Notes: a model not told the origin generated them from the letters alone. DNA of 64,000 nucleotides from Sphingomonas spermidinifaciens (GCF_002351485.1 NZ_NWMW01000002.1:558001-622000), one strand, 5' to 3'. Positions 37,287-47,173 are shown, numbered from the stretch's first letter. Numbers and translations are program-made.

Positions 37287-37302
37287 CCCAGCAAAGGCTG
37301 GG
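37287..37302. repeat. Short palindrome of the cccagc-type intergenic repeat
   Basis: cccagc (37287-37292) and gctggg (37297-37302) form a hairpin closely related to the arms at 500-514 and 553-567. It lies 20 bases after the Rrf2 stop and may help end that transcript. Confidence 0.4.
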
Positions 37303-37367
37303 ATTGCTCAGGTTCACCACATTTTTCGACTTGATCGCGGCCCCGCCTGCGCCGGGGCAGCGGGTCG

Positions 37368-37489
37368 ATCCTCCCCGGAACGGGAAAGGGGATCGCCGAA
37401 GGCGGTGGAGGGGATGGCCACGAGCGCTGCGCCTGCGGCCTTCCCCCTCCGTCACGCAGCGCGTGCCACCTCCCCGTCCCGGGGAGATC
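37368..37489. repeat. Intergenic palindromic repeat element (copy 2)
   Basis: The ends atcctccccggaacgg and ccgtcccggggagat are near-perfect inverted repeats about 120 bases apart, enclosing gccgaaggcggtggagggg and a pyrimidine-rich return strand. The box order matches the element at 28088. It fills the convergent gap between the Rrf2 and OYE genes. Confidence 0.55.
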
Positions 37490-37493
37490 TAGC

Positions 37494-38591
37494 TCAGGCG
37501 TCCTCGCGCGCCAGCGCCGGATAGTCCGTATACCCCTCCGGCCCCCGGCTGTACCAAGTCGCCATGTCGTCCTTGGCAAGCGGGGCGCCGGTGCGCAGCC
37601 GCTCGACCAGATCTGGGTTGGAGATGAACGGCCGGCCAAAGGCGATGCCGTCCGCACGCCCTTCGGCCACCGCAGCCTCGGCCGACGCCTTGTCGTAATC
37701 CTGGTTGAGGATCAGCGGACCGGTCCAGCGCTGGCGGAAGGCGGGCGAGATCGCCGGCTGCGTGGTCGAGCCGAAGGTGCCGTCGGGGCCGGGCTCGCGC
37801 AGCTCGACAAAGGCGATCTTCTTGCTTTCCAGATAGTCGGCGATCGGCAGGAACACCGCCTCGGGATTCGAATCGATCACCCCCTGCGTGTCGCCATTGG
37901 GCGAGAAACGGACGGCGGCGCGGTCGGCGCCCGCGACCTCGACGATGCGGTCCATCGCCTCGCGCAGCAGGCGGCCGCGATTCTCCGGGCTGCCGCCATA
38001 ATCGTCGTCACGGAAGTTCGAATTGTCGCGCAGGAACTCGTCGATCAGATAGCCATTGGCCGCATGCAGCTGCACACCGTCGAACCCGGCTGCCAGCGCA
38101 CCCCGCGTCGCATGCTCGTAATCGTCGAGCACCCGCTTGATGTCGTCGAGGGTCGCGGCGCGCGCCTCACCATAAGGCTTCTTCTCGCCGTTCGAGAGGT
38201 AGGTGCGCACGCTGCCCGGCGCGGTCGTCGCCGAAGAGGAGAGGGGCGCCGCACCGCCAAGGAAATCGGGATGAACCAGCCGGCCCATGTGCCAGAGCTG
38301 CGCGAAGATGCGCCCACCCGCCTGATGCACGCGCTCGACCACCGGCTTCCACCCCTCGACCTGCTCGTCGGTCCAGAGGCCCGGCGCGTACGCCCAGCCC
38401 AGCCCCTCGCGGCTGATGCCCGTCGCCTCGCTAATGATAAGGCCGGCGCCGGCGCGCTGCGCATAATAGTCGCCCATGATCGGCGTGGGGACGTGCCCCT
38501 CGGTCGCGCGGCCGCGCGTCAGCGGCGACATGAGGATGCGGTTCGGCGCCTCGACCGCGCCCAGGCGGATCGGGTCATAGAGCGATGCCAT
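37494..38591 (-). CDS. Old yellow enzyme family alkene reductase (NemA-like)
   Basis: A 365-residue FMN-dependent ene-reductase using NAD(P)H on activated C=C bonds and electrophiles such as N-ethylmaleimide. Motifs are LYDPIRLGAVEAPNRILMSPLTR, YYAQRAGAGLIISEAT, IFAQLWHMGR, GFDGVQLHAANGYLIDEFL (substrate His/Asn), NRGRLLREAMDRI and ADGIAFGRPFISNPDLVERL. The start is placed at the ATG at 38591, which matches the family N-terminus; the frame is open to 38627. Divergent from a DMT exporter. Confidence 0.93.
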   Translation of the reverse strand: MASLYDPIRLGAVEAPNRILMSPLTRGRATEGHVPTPIMGDYYAQRAGAGLIISEATGISREGLGWAYAPGLWTDEQVEGWKPVVERVHQAGGRIFAQLWHMGRLVHPDFLGGAAPLSSSATTAPGSVRTYLSNGEKKPYGEARAATLDDIKRVLDDYEHATRGALAAGFDGVQLHAANGYLIDEFLRDNSNFRDDDYGGSPENRGRLLREAMDRIVEVAGADRAAVRFSPNGDTQGVIDSNPEAVFLPIADYLESKKIAFVELREPGPDGTFGSTTQPAISPAFRQRWTGPLILNQDYDKASAEAAVAEGRADGIAFGRPFISNPDLVERLRTGAPLAKDDMATWYSRGPEGYTDYPALAREDA

Positions 38592-38647
38592 TCGGGGAAA
38601 CTCCATTGTTGGCAGGACAGCGGACAAGTAGGTCGCTAAGGGGCGCC

Positions 38648-39577
38648 ATGCATCGGACCCTGACCCAAAGGATAACTACACAGGGCCCAAGCTGGGCACC
38701 GGTTGCCGCGGTCGCGGCGGCCAACGTCTTCCTTGCGACGGGGCCGCTGTTCGTGCGGCTGGCCGATACCGGGCCAGTCGCCGCGGCCTTCTGGCGGATC
38801 GCGCTCGCGGCACCCGTGCTGCTGGTCGCCGCGGCGCTGCTCGGCGAGCGGCCGGTGCGCGCGGCGCGGGGGCTGTGGGGAGCGATCGCGCTCGCAGGCC
38901 TCGCCTTCGCGCTCGATCTCGGCAGCTGGCATGTCGGCATCCTCGGCACGACGCTCGCCAACTCGACGCTGTTCGGCAATTCGGCGACGCTGATCTACCC
39001 GATCTACGGCTTCATCGTCGCGCGCGCCTGGCCGACGCGGATGCAGGGGGCGGCGCTGACGCTGGCGGCGCTCGGCGGCGGGCTGCTGCTCGGCCGCTCG
39101 GCCGAGCTGTCGCCGCAGAACCTGGTCGGCGACCTGTTCTGCCTGCTCGCCGGCGTGCTCTATGCCGCCTATTTCATCATCATGGCGCGAGTGCGCACCG
39201 CGATGCGGCCGCTGTCGGCGCTCGGCCTGTCGACCGCGGCGAGCGCGCTGCCGCTCCTTGCCCTCGCGCTGATCCTCGGCGAGCGGGTGATGCCCGGCGA
39301 CTGGACGCCGCTCCTCCTCCTCACCCTGTGCAGCCAGCTGATCGGGCAGGGGCTGCTCATCTATGCGATCGGCCATCTGACGCCGCTGGTCGTTGGCCTC
39401 GCGCTGCTGATCCAGCCGGTGGTGTCGGCGACGATCGGCTGGCTCTGGTTCGACGAGCGGCTGGGGCTGCCCGACATTGCCGGGGCGGTGCTGATCGCCG
39501 CGGCGCTGGTGCTCGTCCGAAAGCCCGAGGGCAAGCCGCTTGCACCGGAGGCTGCGGACCCTAGATCGGTGGCGTGA
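38648..39577 (+). CDS. DMT superfamily (EamA) transporter
   Basis: A 309-residue inner-membrane protein with about ten hydrophobic segments in two EamA repeats, for example AAVAAANVFLATGPLFVRLADTG and, in the second half, LIGQGLLIYAIGHLTPLVVGLALLIQPVVSA in pieces. Such proteins export amino acids, nucleotides or drugs; the substrate is unknown. The ATG at 38648 has AAGGGG 4-5 bases upstream. The COQ9 gene follows after 16 bases. Confidence 0.9.
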   Translation: MHRTLTQRITTQGPSWAPVAAVAAANVFLATGPLFVRLADTGPVAAAFWRIALAAPVLLVAAALLGERPVRAARGLWGAIALAGLAFALDLGSWHVGILGTTLANSTLFGNSATLIYPIYGFIVARAWPTRMQGAALTLAALGGGLLLGRSAELSPQNLVGDLFCLLAGVLYAAYFIIMARVRTAMRPLSALGLSTAASALPLLALALILGERVMPGDWTPLLLLTLCSQLIGQGLLIYAIGHLTPLVVGLALLIQPVVSATIGWLWFDERLGLPDIAGAVLIAAALVLVRKPEGKPLAPEAADPRSVA

Positions 39578-39593
39578 GACTGGAGCCGACGCG

Positions 39594-40256
39594 ATGACCG
39601 ACCTGCCGCCCGATCCGACGCTTGACGAGATGCGCGTGGGCCTCGCCCCGCTGGTGGCGAGCAACGCGGCGTTCGACGGGTGGAAACCCGCGGCGGTCGA
39701 TGCCGCGGCGGACACGCTCGGCATTGATCGGGACGTGGCGCGGCTCGCCTTTCCCGGCGGCGCGGTCGATATGATCGACGCCTGGTTCGCGCATGTCGAT
39801 GCCGAAATGCTGCGCCGCCTGCCGCCCGAGACGCTCGCCGCGATGAAGATCAGGGCAAAGATCGCCGCGCTGGTCGAGGCGCGGCTCGATATCGTCGCGC
39901 CCGATCGCGAGGCGCTGCGCCGCGCGCTCGCGGTTCTTGCGCTGCCGCAGAACGCGGTGCGCGGCGTAAAGCTCGGATGGCGCGCGGCCGACGTGATGTG
40001 GCGCGCGGCGGGCGACACCGCGACAGATTACAACCACTACACCAAGCGCACGCTGCTCGCCGGCATCTATGCCGCGACGGTGACGGTGTTCCTCGATGAC
40101 GAGAGCGAAGGTCAGGCGGACACGCGCGCCTTTCTCGCCCGCCGGATCGACGACGTGATGCGGTTTGAGGCTGCGAAGGCGAAATGGACCGGCGGTCCGC
40201 ATCGGCTCAGCCTCTCGCGCTTCGTCGGTCGCCTCCGCTACCCGCCCGCCGCCTGA
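39594..40256 (+). CDS. COQ9 family protein
   Basis: A 220-residue homologue of COQ9, the lipid-binding helper of ubiquinone biosynthesis. Matching parts are FPGGAVDMIDAWFAHVDAEML, KIRAKIAALVEARLDIVAPDREALRR, KLGWRAADVMWRAAGDTATDYNHYTKR and TLLAGIYAATVTVFLDDES. The ATG at 39594 is supported by GGAG 9 bases upstream. The 3' end overlaps the converging gltX gene by 19 bases. Confidence 0.92.
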   Translation: MTDLPPDPTLDEMRVGLAPLVASNAAFDGWKPAAVDAAADTLGIDRDVARLAFPGGAVDMIDAWFAHVDAEMLRRLPPETLAAMKIRAKIAALVEARLDIVAPDREALRRALAVLALPQNAVRGVKLGWRAADVMWRAAGDTATDYNHYTKRTLLAGIYAATVTVFLDDESEGQADTRAFLARRIDDVMRFEAAKAKWTGGPHRLSLSRFVGRLRYPPAA

Positions 40257-41575
40257 AGCCGCGCCAGCGCGCGGTCGCGGCCGATCAGCGGCAGCAGCGT
40301 CGCCATGTCGGGGCCGTGCGCTTGACCCGTGAGCGCGAGGCGCAGCGGCAGGAACAGCGCCTTGCCCTTGCGCCCGGTCGCGTCCTTGAGTGCGCCCGTC
40401 AGCGCGTGCCAGGGGTCCGCGGTCCAGTCGATGTCCGTTGCCGCGCGGGCCGCGTCGGCCAGATAGACCCGATCCGCGTCATCGATCGCGGGCGGATCGA
40501 TCGGCCCCTCGATCACCTGCCACCAGTCCTTTGCTTCGGCGACGTGGCTCAGGTTGGGGCGGACGGCTTCCCACGCCTCGGCACCCATCCCCGACGGCAG
40601 CCGATCTGCGACCGCCGCGTGACCCAGCTGATGGACGATCCGCGCATTGACCGCGGTCAGCTCCGCCTCATCGAACCGCGCCGGCGCGCGGCCGAAGCGC
40701 GCGAAGTCGAATGCGCCGGCGAGCGTCAGCGGATCGACGATCGGCTCGACCGGGTCGCTGGTACCGATGCGCGCGAGCAGCGCGATCAGCGCCTGCGGCT
40801 CGATCCCCTCCTCGCGGAAATGCTCCACACCCAAGGAACCGAGCCGCTTCGACAGCTTGCCCTCGCTCCCTGTAAGCAACGCGGCGTGCGCGAAGGTCGG
40901 CGGGGAAGCGCCAAGCGCCGCGAACATCTGCACCTGCGCCGCGGTGTTCGACACATGATCCTCACCGCGCACGACATGGGTCACGTTCATGTCGATATCG
41001 TCTATGACGCTGGGGAGCAGATAGAGCCAGCTGCCGTCCGCGCGCCGCACCACCGGATCGCTGATCGCTGCGGGGTCGAAGCGCTGGTGGCCGCGGATCG
41101 CGTCGTCCCATTCGATGGCCGCGTCATGATCGAGCCGGAATCGCCAGTGTGGCCGTCGCCCCTCGGCCTCGAGCGCCGCGCGCTCGGCCGCAGTCAGCGC
41201 CAGCGCCGCGCGGTCGTAGATCGGCGGCAATCCGCGCCCGAGCAGGATTTTGCGCCGGAGGTCGAGCTCCTGCGGCGTTTCGTAGCAGGGATAGAGCCGC
41301 CCCGCCGTCACCAATGCATCGAACCGCGCCTCATAGGCATCGAGCCGCGCCGACTGCCGTTCCTCGCCATCGGGCACCAAGCCAAGCCAGGCAAGGTCGC
41401 GCCGGATCGCCTCGACGAACCTTTCCTCGCTGCGCGCCGCGTCGGTATCGTCGAGCCGCAGGAGGAAGCGCCCGCCCTTCGCCTTGGCGAACAGCCAGTT
41501 GAGGATTGCGGTGCGCAGGTTGCCGACATGGAGCAGCCCGGTGGGGCTCGGCGCGAAACGGGTGACGACGGTCAT
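40238..41575 (-). CDS. gltX: Glutamate--tRNA ligase
   Basis: A 445-residue class I aminoacyl-tRNA synthetase. The HIGH-type motif is in TRFAPSPTGLLHVGNLRTA, and the KMSKS-type motif is KLSKRLGSLG. DRAAL and RGEDHVSNTAAQ regions are as expected. It lacks the zinc-site cysteines of some paralogues. It is somewhat shorter than the E. coli enzyme; alphaproteobacteria often carry two GltX-type genes, one serving tRNA-Gln, and which one this is cannot be told here. The start is the ATG at 41575; an upstream in-frame start at 41611 lacks family support. Confidence 0.95.
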   Translation of the reverse strand: MTVVTRFAPSPTGLLHVGNLRTAILNWLFAKAKGGRFLLRLDDTDAARSEERFVEAIRRDLAWLGLVPDGEERQSARLDAYEARFDALVTAGRLYPCYETPQELDLRRKILLGRGLPPIYDRAALALTAAERAALEAEGRRPHWRFRLDHDAAIEWDDAIRGHQRFDPAAISDPVVRRADGSWLYLLPSVIDDIDMNVTHVVRGEDHVSNTAAQVQMFAALGASPPTFAHAALLTGSEGKLSKRLGSLGVEHFREEGIEPQALIALLARIGTSDPVEPIVDPLTLAGAFDFARFGRAPARFDEAELTAVNARIVHQLGHAAVADRLPSGMGAEAWEAVRPNLSHVAEAKDWWQVIEGPIDPPAIDDADRVYLADAARAATDIDWTADPWHALTGALKDATGRKGKALFLPLRLALTGQAHGPDMATLLPLIGRDRALARLQAAGG

Positions 41576-41711
41576 GGCGGGCGTGTAGGCGGCGGCTGCC
41601 ACGCCGTCCATTCGTCACGTCTTGACGCGAGTGCCTTTCGTCACATGGGTTTCACAATCGCCCCGCCCGCTCTAAAGGGCGCGCGAGCATCCATCCAGGC
41701 AAGGCGATCGC

Positions 41712-42647
41712 ATGAAACTCCTCGCGGGCAACTCGAACCATCCGCTGTCGCGCGCGATCGGCGATTATCTCGAGATTCCGCTGACGCAGGCGAACGTGCG
41801 CCGCTTCGCCGACGAGGAGATCTTCGTCGAGGTGCTCGAGAACGTCCGCGGCGAGGACGTGTTCGTGATCCAGTCGACGGCCTTCCCCGCCAACGACAAC
41901 CTCATGGAACTGCTCATCATGATCGACGCGCTGAAGCGCGCGTCGGCGAAGCGGATCACCGCGGTGCTCCCCTATTTCGGCTATGCGCGTCAGGACCGGA
42001 AGCCCGGCCCGCGGACGCCGATCTCGGCCAAGCTGGTCGCCAACCTCATCACCACCGCGGGTGCCGACCGGGTGCTGTCGGTCGACCTGCATGCCGGGCA
42101 GATCCAGGGCTTCTTCGACATCCCGACCGACAATCTCTACGCTGCGCCGGTGATGTCGACCGACATCCTGACGCGCTTTGGCGAGCGCAACCTGATGGTC
42201 GTGTCGCCCGACGTCGGCGGCGTGGTGCGCGCCCGCTCGCTCGCCAAGCGGCTCGACAACGCGCCGCTCGCGATCGTTGACAAACGGCGCGAGCGGCCGG
42301 GCGAATCGGAAGTGATGAACATCATCGGCGAGGTCGAGGGCCGCTTCTGCATCCTGATCGACGACATCGTCGATTCGGCCGGCACGCTCTGCAACGCCGC
42401 CGCCGCGCTCAAGACGGCGGGGGCGGCTGGGGTGGTCGCCTATTGCACCCACGGCGTCCTTTCAGGGGGCGCAGTGGCGCGGGTCGAGGCATCGGCGCTC
42501 GAGGAACTGGTCATCACCGACTCGATCGGCAACCACGACGTGATCGCGGAGGCCAAGCGCATCCGACACCTGACGATCGCGCCGCTGGTCGCCGAAGCGA
42601 TCAAGCGCATTGCCGACGAAGCATCGGTGTCGAGCCTGTTCGACTAA
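41712..42647 (+). CDS. prs: Ribose-phosphate pyrophosphokinase
   Basis: A 311-residue PRPP synthetase (ribose 5-phosphate plus ATP to PRPP), feeding purine, pyrimidine, histidine and NAD synthesis. Motifs: [20 protein letters not shown], the flexible-loop [13 protein letters not shown] stretch ([20 protein letters not shown]), the [12 protein letters not shown] region, and the PRPP-binding [17 protein letters not shown]. Full length. Divergent from gltX. Confidence 0.98.
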   Translation: MKLLAGNSNHPLSRAIGDYLEIPLTQANVRRFADEEIFVEVLENVRGEDVFVIQSTAFPANDNLMELLIMIDALKRASAKRITAVLPYFGYARQDRKPGPRTPISAKLVANLITTAGADRVLSVDLHAGQIQGFFDIPTDNLYAAPVMSTDILTRFGERNLMVVSPDVGGVVRARSLAKRLDNAPLAIVDKRRERPGESEVMNIIGEVEGRFCILIDDIVDSAGTLCNAAAALKTAGAAGVVAYCTHGVLSGGAVARVEASALEELVITDSIGNHDVIAEAKRIRHLTIAPLVAEAIKRIADEASVSSLFD

Positions 42648-42669
42648 GGGGCCTCATCCGGCGCTAGCG

Positions 42670-42695
42670 GTGATCCCGGCGAAAGCCGAGATCAC
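42670..42695. terminator. Hairpin after prs
   Basis: gtgatcccggc (42670-42680) and gccgagatcac (42685-42695) pair with one mismatch around a GAAA tetraloop. No T run, but the GAAA-capped stem between converging genes is probably a transcript end. Confidence 0.45.
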
Positions 42696-42794
42696 CCACA
42701 GCACGAGCCGAAGCAGTCCCAACCCCGCTGAAGCGACGACTAGGGTCAATCGTCCCAGCGCGGGCTGGCATCGCTGGCCTCTGGCTCGGCCGGT

Positions 42795-42971
42795 CTACTG
42801 ATACCCGCCTTCTTCCTCACGCTCCTCGGCGGCTTCGGCCTGCGCCTCTTCCAGCTCGCCCTCGTCTGCGTCCTCCTCGGTGCTGTGCTCGGATGTGTCG
42901 GTCGAGTTCTCGTCGAGCTCGTTGACGTCGTGCTCGAAGCCGGGCTCTTCCTTTTCGGGGTGCTGCGCCAT
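42795..42971 (-). CDS. Small highly acidic protein of unknown function
   Basis: A 58-residue protein starting MAQHPEKEEPGFEHDVNELD. About 24 residues are Asp or Glu against two Lys/Arg, with no predicted membrane segment, so it is very likely disordered. The ATG at 42971 has GAAGGAG 5-6 bases upstream, which supports translation; the open frame to 42995 is less likely. No family recognised. It is the last gene of the minus-strand run after crtZ and the membrane protein. Confidence 0.6.
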   Translation of the reverse strand: MAQHPEKEEPGFEHDVNELDENSTDTSEHSTEEDADEGELEEAQAEAAEEREEEGGYQ

Positions 42972-43016
42972 GATCGTCTCCTTCACGGGGGACAACGATC
43001 GGCGCTCCGGATCGCC

Positions 43017-43361
43017 TCAATCGCGATCGGCGATCCGCGACAACGCCGAGGCGATGCGGAGGAGCACGACGACCCCCGCCGCGGCAAAGCCCGCCAGTGC
43101 CGTCAGCGCATAGCTGATCGCGCGTAGCCAGCGCTCGAGTTCGCGATCGGGGGCAGGCGGTACGGGCGCTTCGGACGGCGCCACTACGCGCACCACCTCA
43201 CCCGGCACGATCTCGCCGATGGGACTGGGCCGCGTCACCGCGGCGGGCGGCGGGGCGGGGCCGGTGTCGGCGGTTTCGGCGATCGCGCCGATCAGGCTCA
43301 GCGTTGCGGTGCCACTCAGGACGAGCAGCGCGATCCGGCCGATCGACGGGCCGAGGCTCAA
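43017..43361 (-). CDS. Hypothetical membrane protein with two transmembrane segments
   Basis: A 114-residue protein. Residues 9-27 (RIALLVLSGTATLSLIGAI) and about 82-105 (ISYALTALAGFAAAGVVVLL) are hydrophobic, and the section between is proline-rich and probably periplasmic. The C-terminus is RIASALSRIADRD. Its start overlaps the crtZ stop by 4 bases (ATGA), so it is translated together with the carotenoid hydroxylase. No family recognised. Confidence 0.7.
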   Translation of the reverse strand: MSLGPSIGRIALLVLSGTATLSLIGAIAETADTGPAPPPAAVTRPSPIGEIVPGEVVRVVAPSEAPVPPAPDRELERWLRAISYALTALAGFAAAGVVVLLRIASALSRIADRD

Positions 43362-43870
43362 GCCATCTCGCGGGGTGCGCGCACCCCTGCATTGCCGCGA
43401 CGCTTCAGTTCTGCCTTCAGTTCCTCGGGCTTGGGTGCGATCAGGAAGCCGAAGCTGACCGTGCCCTCCTTGGTCTCGACCGCATGGTGAAGGCGGTGCG
43501 CGGACACGATCCGCTTCATGTAGCGCGACTTGGGCAGATATCGCGACGGCACCCGCCGATGGACGATGATGTCATGAAAGCCGAGATAGATCGCGCCATA
43601 GGCCGCGATCCCCGCGCCGATCCAGATCGTCGCCGGATGCCAGCCCAAATAGGTGCCGCCGACCAGCAGGCTGATCGACGGCGCGGCGAAGATCACGAAA
43701 TAAAGGTCGTTGGCTTCCCAGAAACCCGTGCGCGGTCGGTGGTGGCTCTTGTGCAGGAACCAGCCCGGCCCATGCATGATCCAGCGATGCGCGCCATAGG
43801 CAACGCCCTCCATCGCGGCGACGGTGGCAAGGAAGATGAGGATGCCGGTCAGCACGTGCATTGCGCCCAT
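43358..43870 (-). CDS. crtZ: CrtZ-type beta-carotene 3-hydroxylase
   Basis: A 170-residue membrane di-iron hydroxylase converting beta-carotene to zeaxanthin, the route to yellow sphingomonad xanthophylls. The histidine clusters are HRWIMH, HKSHHRPR, FHDIIVHRR and HRLHHA, within hydrophobic helices (ILIFLATVAAMEGVAYGA). The start is uncertain: ATG at 43870 or 43861; the open frame runs to 43969. No other carotenoid genes are in the window. Confidence 0.9.
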   Translation of the reverse strand: MGAMHVLTGILIFLATVAAMEGVAYGAHRWIMHGPGWFLHKSHHRPRTGFWEANDLYFVIFAAPSISLLVGGTYLGWHPATIWIGAGIAAYGAIYLGFHDIIVHRRVPSRYLPKSRYMKRIVSAHRLHHAVETKEGTVSFGFLIAPKPEELKAELKRRGNAGVRAPREMA

Positions 43871-44057
43871 ATAACCATGCGGCCTGCGACTGGAAACCGG
43901 GGCGTTGGCCCATGCGCTGTTGCGATTGCGACGCAACTGCCGGAGCGATGTGCCCGACGGGGTTTGCAAGGGGTAGATTCCGCCGCGCGGCTGTGCTTAG
44001 GGCTTCTCCGTTTCGCGTCCGCGATGCGGCGCCCCTGCGAGGAAGGATACCCGCGCG

Positions 44058-45257
44058 ATGAACATTCACGAATATCAGGCGAAAGAGCTGCTGGCCAAGT
44101 TCGGCGTGCCCGTCCCCGCCGGCTATGCCGCGCTGAGCGTCGAGGAAGCCGTCGAGGCGTCGAAGAAGCTGCCCGGACCGCTTTATGTCGTGAAGGCGCA
44201 GATCCACGCGGGCGGCCGCGGCAAGGGCAAGTTCAAGGAACTCGGCCCCGACGCCAAGGGCGGCGTCCGCCTCGCCAAGACCGAGGACGAGGTGCGCGCG
44301 GCCGCGACCGAGATGCTCGGCAACACGCTGGTCACGGTTCAGACGGGCGATGCCGGCAAGCAGGTCAATCGCCTCTACGTCACCGACGGCGTCGACATCG
44401 CCAAGGAATTCTACCTCGCGCTGGTCGTCGATCGCGCCAGCGGCCGCGTCGGCTTCGTCGTCTCGACCGAGGGCGGCATGGATATCGAAACCGTGGCGCA
44501 TGACACGCCCGAGAAGATCTACAGCTTCTCGGTCGATCCCGCGACCGGCTTCCAGCCGCACCACGGCCGCGCCGTTGCCGCTGCGCTCGGGCTGTCGGGC
44601 GACCTTGCCAAGCAGGCGGCCAACGTCGCCGCAAAGCTCTACGACGCCTTCCTCGGCACCGATGCCGAGCAGATCGAGATCAACCCGCTCGCCGTCACCG
44701 ACGACGGCAAGCTGATGGTCCTCGACGCCAAGGTCGGCTTCGACGGCAATGCGATGTTCCGTCACAAGGACCTGATGGAGCTGCGCGACACCACCGAAGA
44801 GGACGCGATGGAGCTCGAGGCGTCGAAGTACGACCTCGCTTACATCAAGCTCGACGGCGACATCGGCTGCATGGTCAACGGCGCGGGCCTTGCCATGGCG
44901 ACGATGGACATCATCAAGCTCAACGGCATGTTCCCGGCCAACTTCCTCGACGTCGGCGGCGGCGCCTCGAAGGAGAAGGTGACGGCGGCGTTCAAGATCA
45001 TCCTCTCCGACCCCGCGGTGAAGGGCATTCTCGTCAACATCTTCGGCGGAATCATGAAGTGCGACATCATCGCCGAGGGCATCGTCGCCGCGGCGAAGGA
45101 AGTGAACCTGTCGGTGCCGCTGGTCGTCCGGCTGGAGGGCACCAACGTCCAGCAGGGCAAGGACATCCTCGCCAATTCGGGCCTCGCCATCGTGCCGGCG
45201 AACGACCTGGGCGATGCGGCAAAGAAGATCGTCGCCGAGGTCAAGAACGCCGCCTGA
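44058..45257 (+). CDS. sucC: Succinate--CoA ligase (ADP-forming) subunit beta
   Basis: A 399-residue ATP-grasp subunit of the TCA-cycle enzyme. N-terminus [20 protein letters not shown], nucleotide-binding [15 protein letters not shown], metal-site [19 protein letters not shown] and the CoA/phosphohistidine-side [16 protein letters not shown] are all present. Full length. The alpha-subunit gene sucD, usually next in line, is not downstream here; a terminator and then etfB follow instead. Confidence 0.98.
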   Translation: MNIHEYQAKELLAKFGVPVPAGYAALSVEEAVEASKKLPGPLYVVKAQIHAGGRGKGKFKELGPDAKGGVRLAKTEDEVRAAATEMLGNTLVTVQTGDAGKQVNRLYVTDGVDIAKEFYLALVVDRASGRVGFVVSTEGGMDIETVAHDTPEKIYSFSVDPATGFQPHHGRAVAAALGLSGDLAKQAANVAAKLYDAFLGTDAEQIEINPLAVTDDGKLMVLDAKVGFDGNAMFRHKDLMELRDTTEEDAMELEASKYDLAYIKLDGDIGCMVNGAGLAMATMDIIKLNGMFPANFLDVGGGASKEKVTAAFKIILSDPAVKGILVNIFGGIMKCDIIAEGIVAAAKEVNLSVPLVVRLEGTNVQQGKDILANSGLAIVPANDLGDAAKKIVAEVKNAA

Positions 45258-45291
45258 ACCCTCCGGCGCGAGTCGCGTTCAAACGGGGGTC

Positions 45292-45321
45292 GGGGCGGCA
45301 ACGTTCCGGCCCCTTTCGTTT
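45292..45321 (+). terminator. Terminator after sucC
   Basis: ggggcgg (45292-45298) and ccggcccc (45306-45313) form a GC-rich stem with one internal mismatch, followed by tttcgttt. It separates sucC from etfB. Confidence 0.65.
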
Positions 45322-45435
45322 GACGCTACGTCGGGCCCGCATTGCCGTACCGGACTTGCGAAACGGCGTAGGAATGGCCAGAAATAGGCGCAACCCAACG
45401 TTCGAAAACAACGACTGCAGGAAGTGGAGCCGCTG

Positions 45436-46185
45436 GTGAAAGCCCTCGTCCCCGTCAAGCGCGTGCTTGACTATAACGTGAAGCCGCGAGTGAAGGCCGA
45501 CGGAACGGGCGTCGACCTCGCCAACGTCAAGATGAGCATGAATCCCTTCGACGAGATCGCCGTCGAGGAGGCGATCCGCCTCAAGGAAAAGGGCGTCGTG
45601 ACCGAGATCGTCGCCGTGTCGATCGGCGTCGCCAAGGCGCAGGACACGCTGCGCACCGCGCTCGCCATGGGGGCCGACCGCGCGATCCTCGTCACTGCCG
45701 AGACCGAGGTCGAGCCGCTTGCCGTCGCCAAGCTCCTGAAGGCGATCGTCGACGAGGAAGCGCCGCAGCTGGTGATCCTCGGCAAGCAGGCGATCGACGA
45801 CGATGCGAACCAGACCGGCCAGATGCTCGCCGCGCTGCTCGGCTGGGGCCAGGGCACCTTCGCCTCGAAGGTCGAGGTCGAAGGCGACAGCGCGAAGGTG
45901 ACGCGCGAGGTCGATGGCGGGCTAGAGACGGTAAGCCTCAAGCTTCCCGCGATCATCACCACCGATCTGCGCCTCAACGAGCCGCGCTATGCGACGTTGC
46001 CCAACATCATGAAGGCCAAGTCCAAGCCGCTCGCGACCAAGACGCCCGCCGATTACGCCGTCGATATCGCGCCGCGCCTGACCGTCGTGTCGGTGGCCGA
46101 GCCGTCGAAGCGGCAGGCCGGTGCGAAGGTCGCCGACGTCGACGAGCTGGTCATGAAGCTCAAGGCGATGGGCGTCGCAAAGTAA
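45436..46185 (+). CDS. etfB: Electron transfer flavoprotein subunit beta
   Basis: A 249-residue ETF small subunit that, with EtfA, passes electrons from acyl-CoA and other dehydrogenases to ETF-ubiquinone oxidoreductase. Motifs: [57 protein letters not shown], and the AMP-site region. The GTG at 45436 gives the family's usual N-terminus and has GGAG 6 bases upstream, so it is preferred over GTG at 45424. Confidence 0.97.
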   Translation: MKALVPVKRVLDYNVKPRVKADGTGVDLANVKMSMNPFDEIAVEEAIRLKEKGVVTEIVAVSIGVAKAQDTLRTALAMGADRAILVTAETEVEPLAVAKLLKAIVDEEAPQLVILGKQAIDDDANQTGQMLAALLGWGQGTFASKVEVEGDSAKVTREVDGGLETVSLKLPAIITTDLRLNEPRYATLPNIMKAKSKPLATKTPADYAVDIAPRLTVVSVAEPSKRQAGAKVADVDELVMKLKAMGVAK

Positions 46186-46217
46186 GCCGGCTCAATTCAG
46201 ATTAAAGGAACGCAGAA

Positions 46218-47150
46218 ATGAAGACCTTGGTTTGGGTCGAGCATGACGGTCAGGCCGTCAAGGATGCGACGCTGTCGGCAGTGACCGCCGCCAGCAAGCT
46301 GGGTGAGGTCCACCTCCTCGTGGCCGGCGAGAACGTTGCCGGCGTCGCCGAAGCCGCCGCGAAGATCGCGGGCGTGGGCAAGGTCCATGTCGCCGACGGC
46401 GCGCCATTTGCCCACGCGCTCGCTGAAAATGTCGCGCCGCTGGTCGCCACGCTGATGGAAGGCCACGACGCCTTCGTCGCGCCGGCCACGACGACGGGCA
46501 AGAACATCACCCCGCGCGTCGCCGCGCTGCTCGACGTGATGCAGCTGTCCGATATCCTCTCGGTCGAGGGGCCGGACACCTTTACCCGCCCGATCTACGC
46601 CGGCAACGCGATCGCGACAGTGAAGACCTCGGACGCCAAGCTTGTCGTCACCGTGCGCGGGACGGCGTTCGAGAAGGCAGCGGCCGAGGGCGGGTCGGGC
46701 ACGATCGAGGCGATCGAAGGCGTCGGCACCGACGCGGGCGTATCAAGCTTCGTCAGCGCCGAGATCGCCCAGTCGGCCCGGCCAGAACTCACCAGCGCCA
46801 AGATCATCGTTTCGGGCGGCCGTGCGCTCGGCAGCGCCGAGGAATTCCACAAGCTGATCGACCCGCTCGCCGACAAGCTGGGTGCCGGCGTTGGCGCCAG
46901 CCGCGCGGCGGTCGATGCGGGTTATGCCCCGAACGACTACCAGGTCGGTCAGACCGGCAAGATCGTCGCGCCCGAGGTCTATGTCGCGGTCGGCATTTCG
47001 GGGGCGATACAGCACCTCGCCGGTATGAAGGACTCGAAGGTCATCGTGGCGATCAACAAGGACGAGGATGCGCCGATCTTCCAGGTCGCCGACCTCGGTC
47101 TCGTCGGCGACCTGTTCAAGCTCGTACCGGAACTGACGGAAAAACTCTGA
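46218..47150 (+). CDS. etfA: Electron transfer flavoprotein subunit alpha
   Basis: A 310-residue ETF large subunit carrying FAD. The C-terminal FAD signature is complete: [36 protein letters not shown] in sequence, then [31 protein letters not shown]. It begins 32 bases after etfB with AAAGGAA before the ATG; the two form an operon closed by a good terminator. Confidence 0.97.
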   Translation: MKTLVWVEHDGQAVKDATLSAVTAASKLGEVHLLVAGENVAGVAEAAAKIAGVGKVHVADGAPFAHALAENVAPLVATLMEGHDAFVAPATTTGKNITPRVAALLDVMQLSDILSVEGPDTFTRPIYAGNAIATVKTSDAKLVVTVRGTAFEKAAAEGGSGTIEAIEGVGTDAGVSSFVSAEIAQSARPELTSAKIIVSGGRALGSAEEFHKLIDPLADKLGAGVGASRAAVDAGYAPNDYQVGQTGKIVAPEVYVAVGISGAIQHLAGMKDSKVIVAINKDEDAPIFQVADLGLVGDLFKLVPELTEKL

Positions 47151-47173
47151 CGCCGCGCCGTTGGCGGAAGGAA

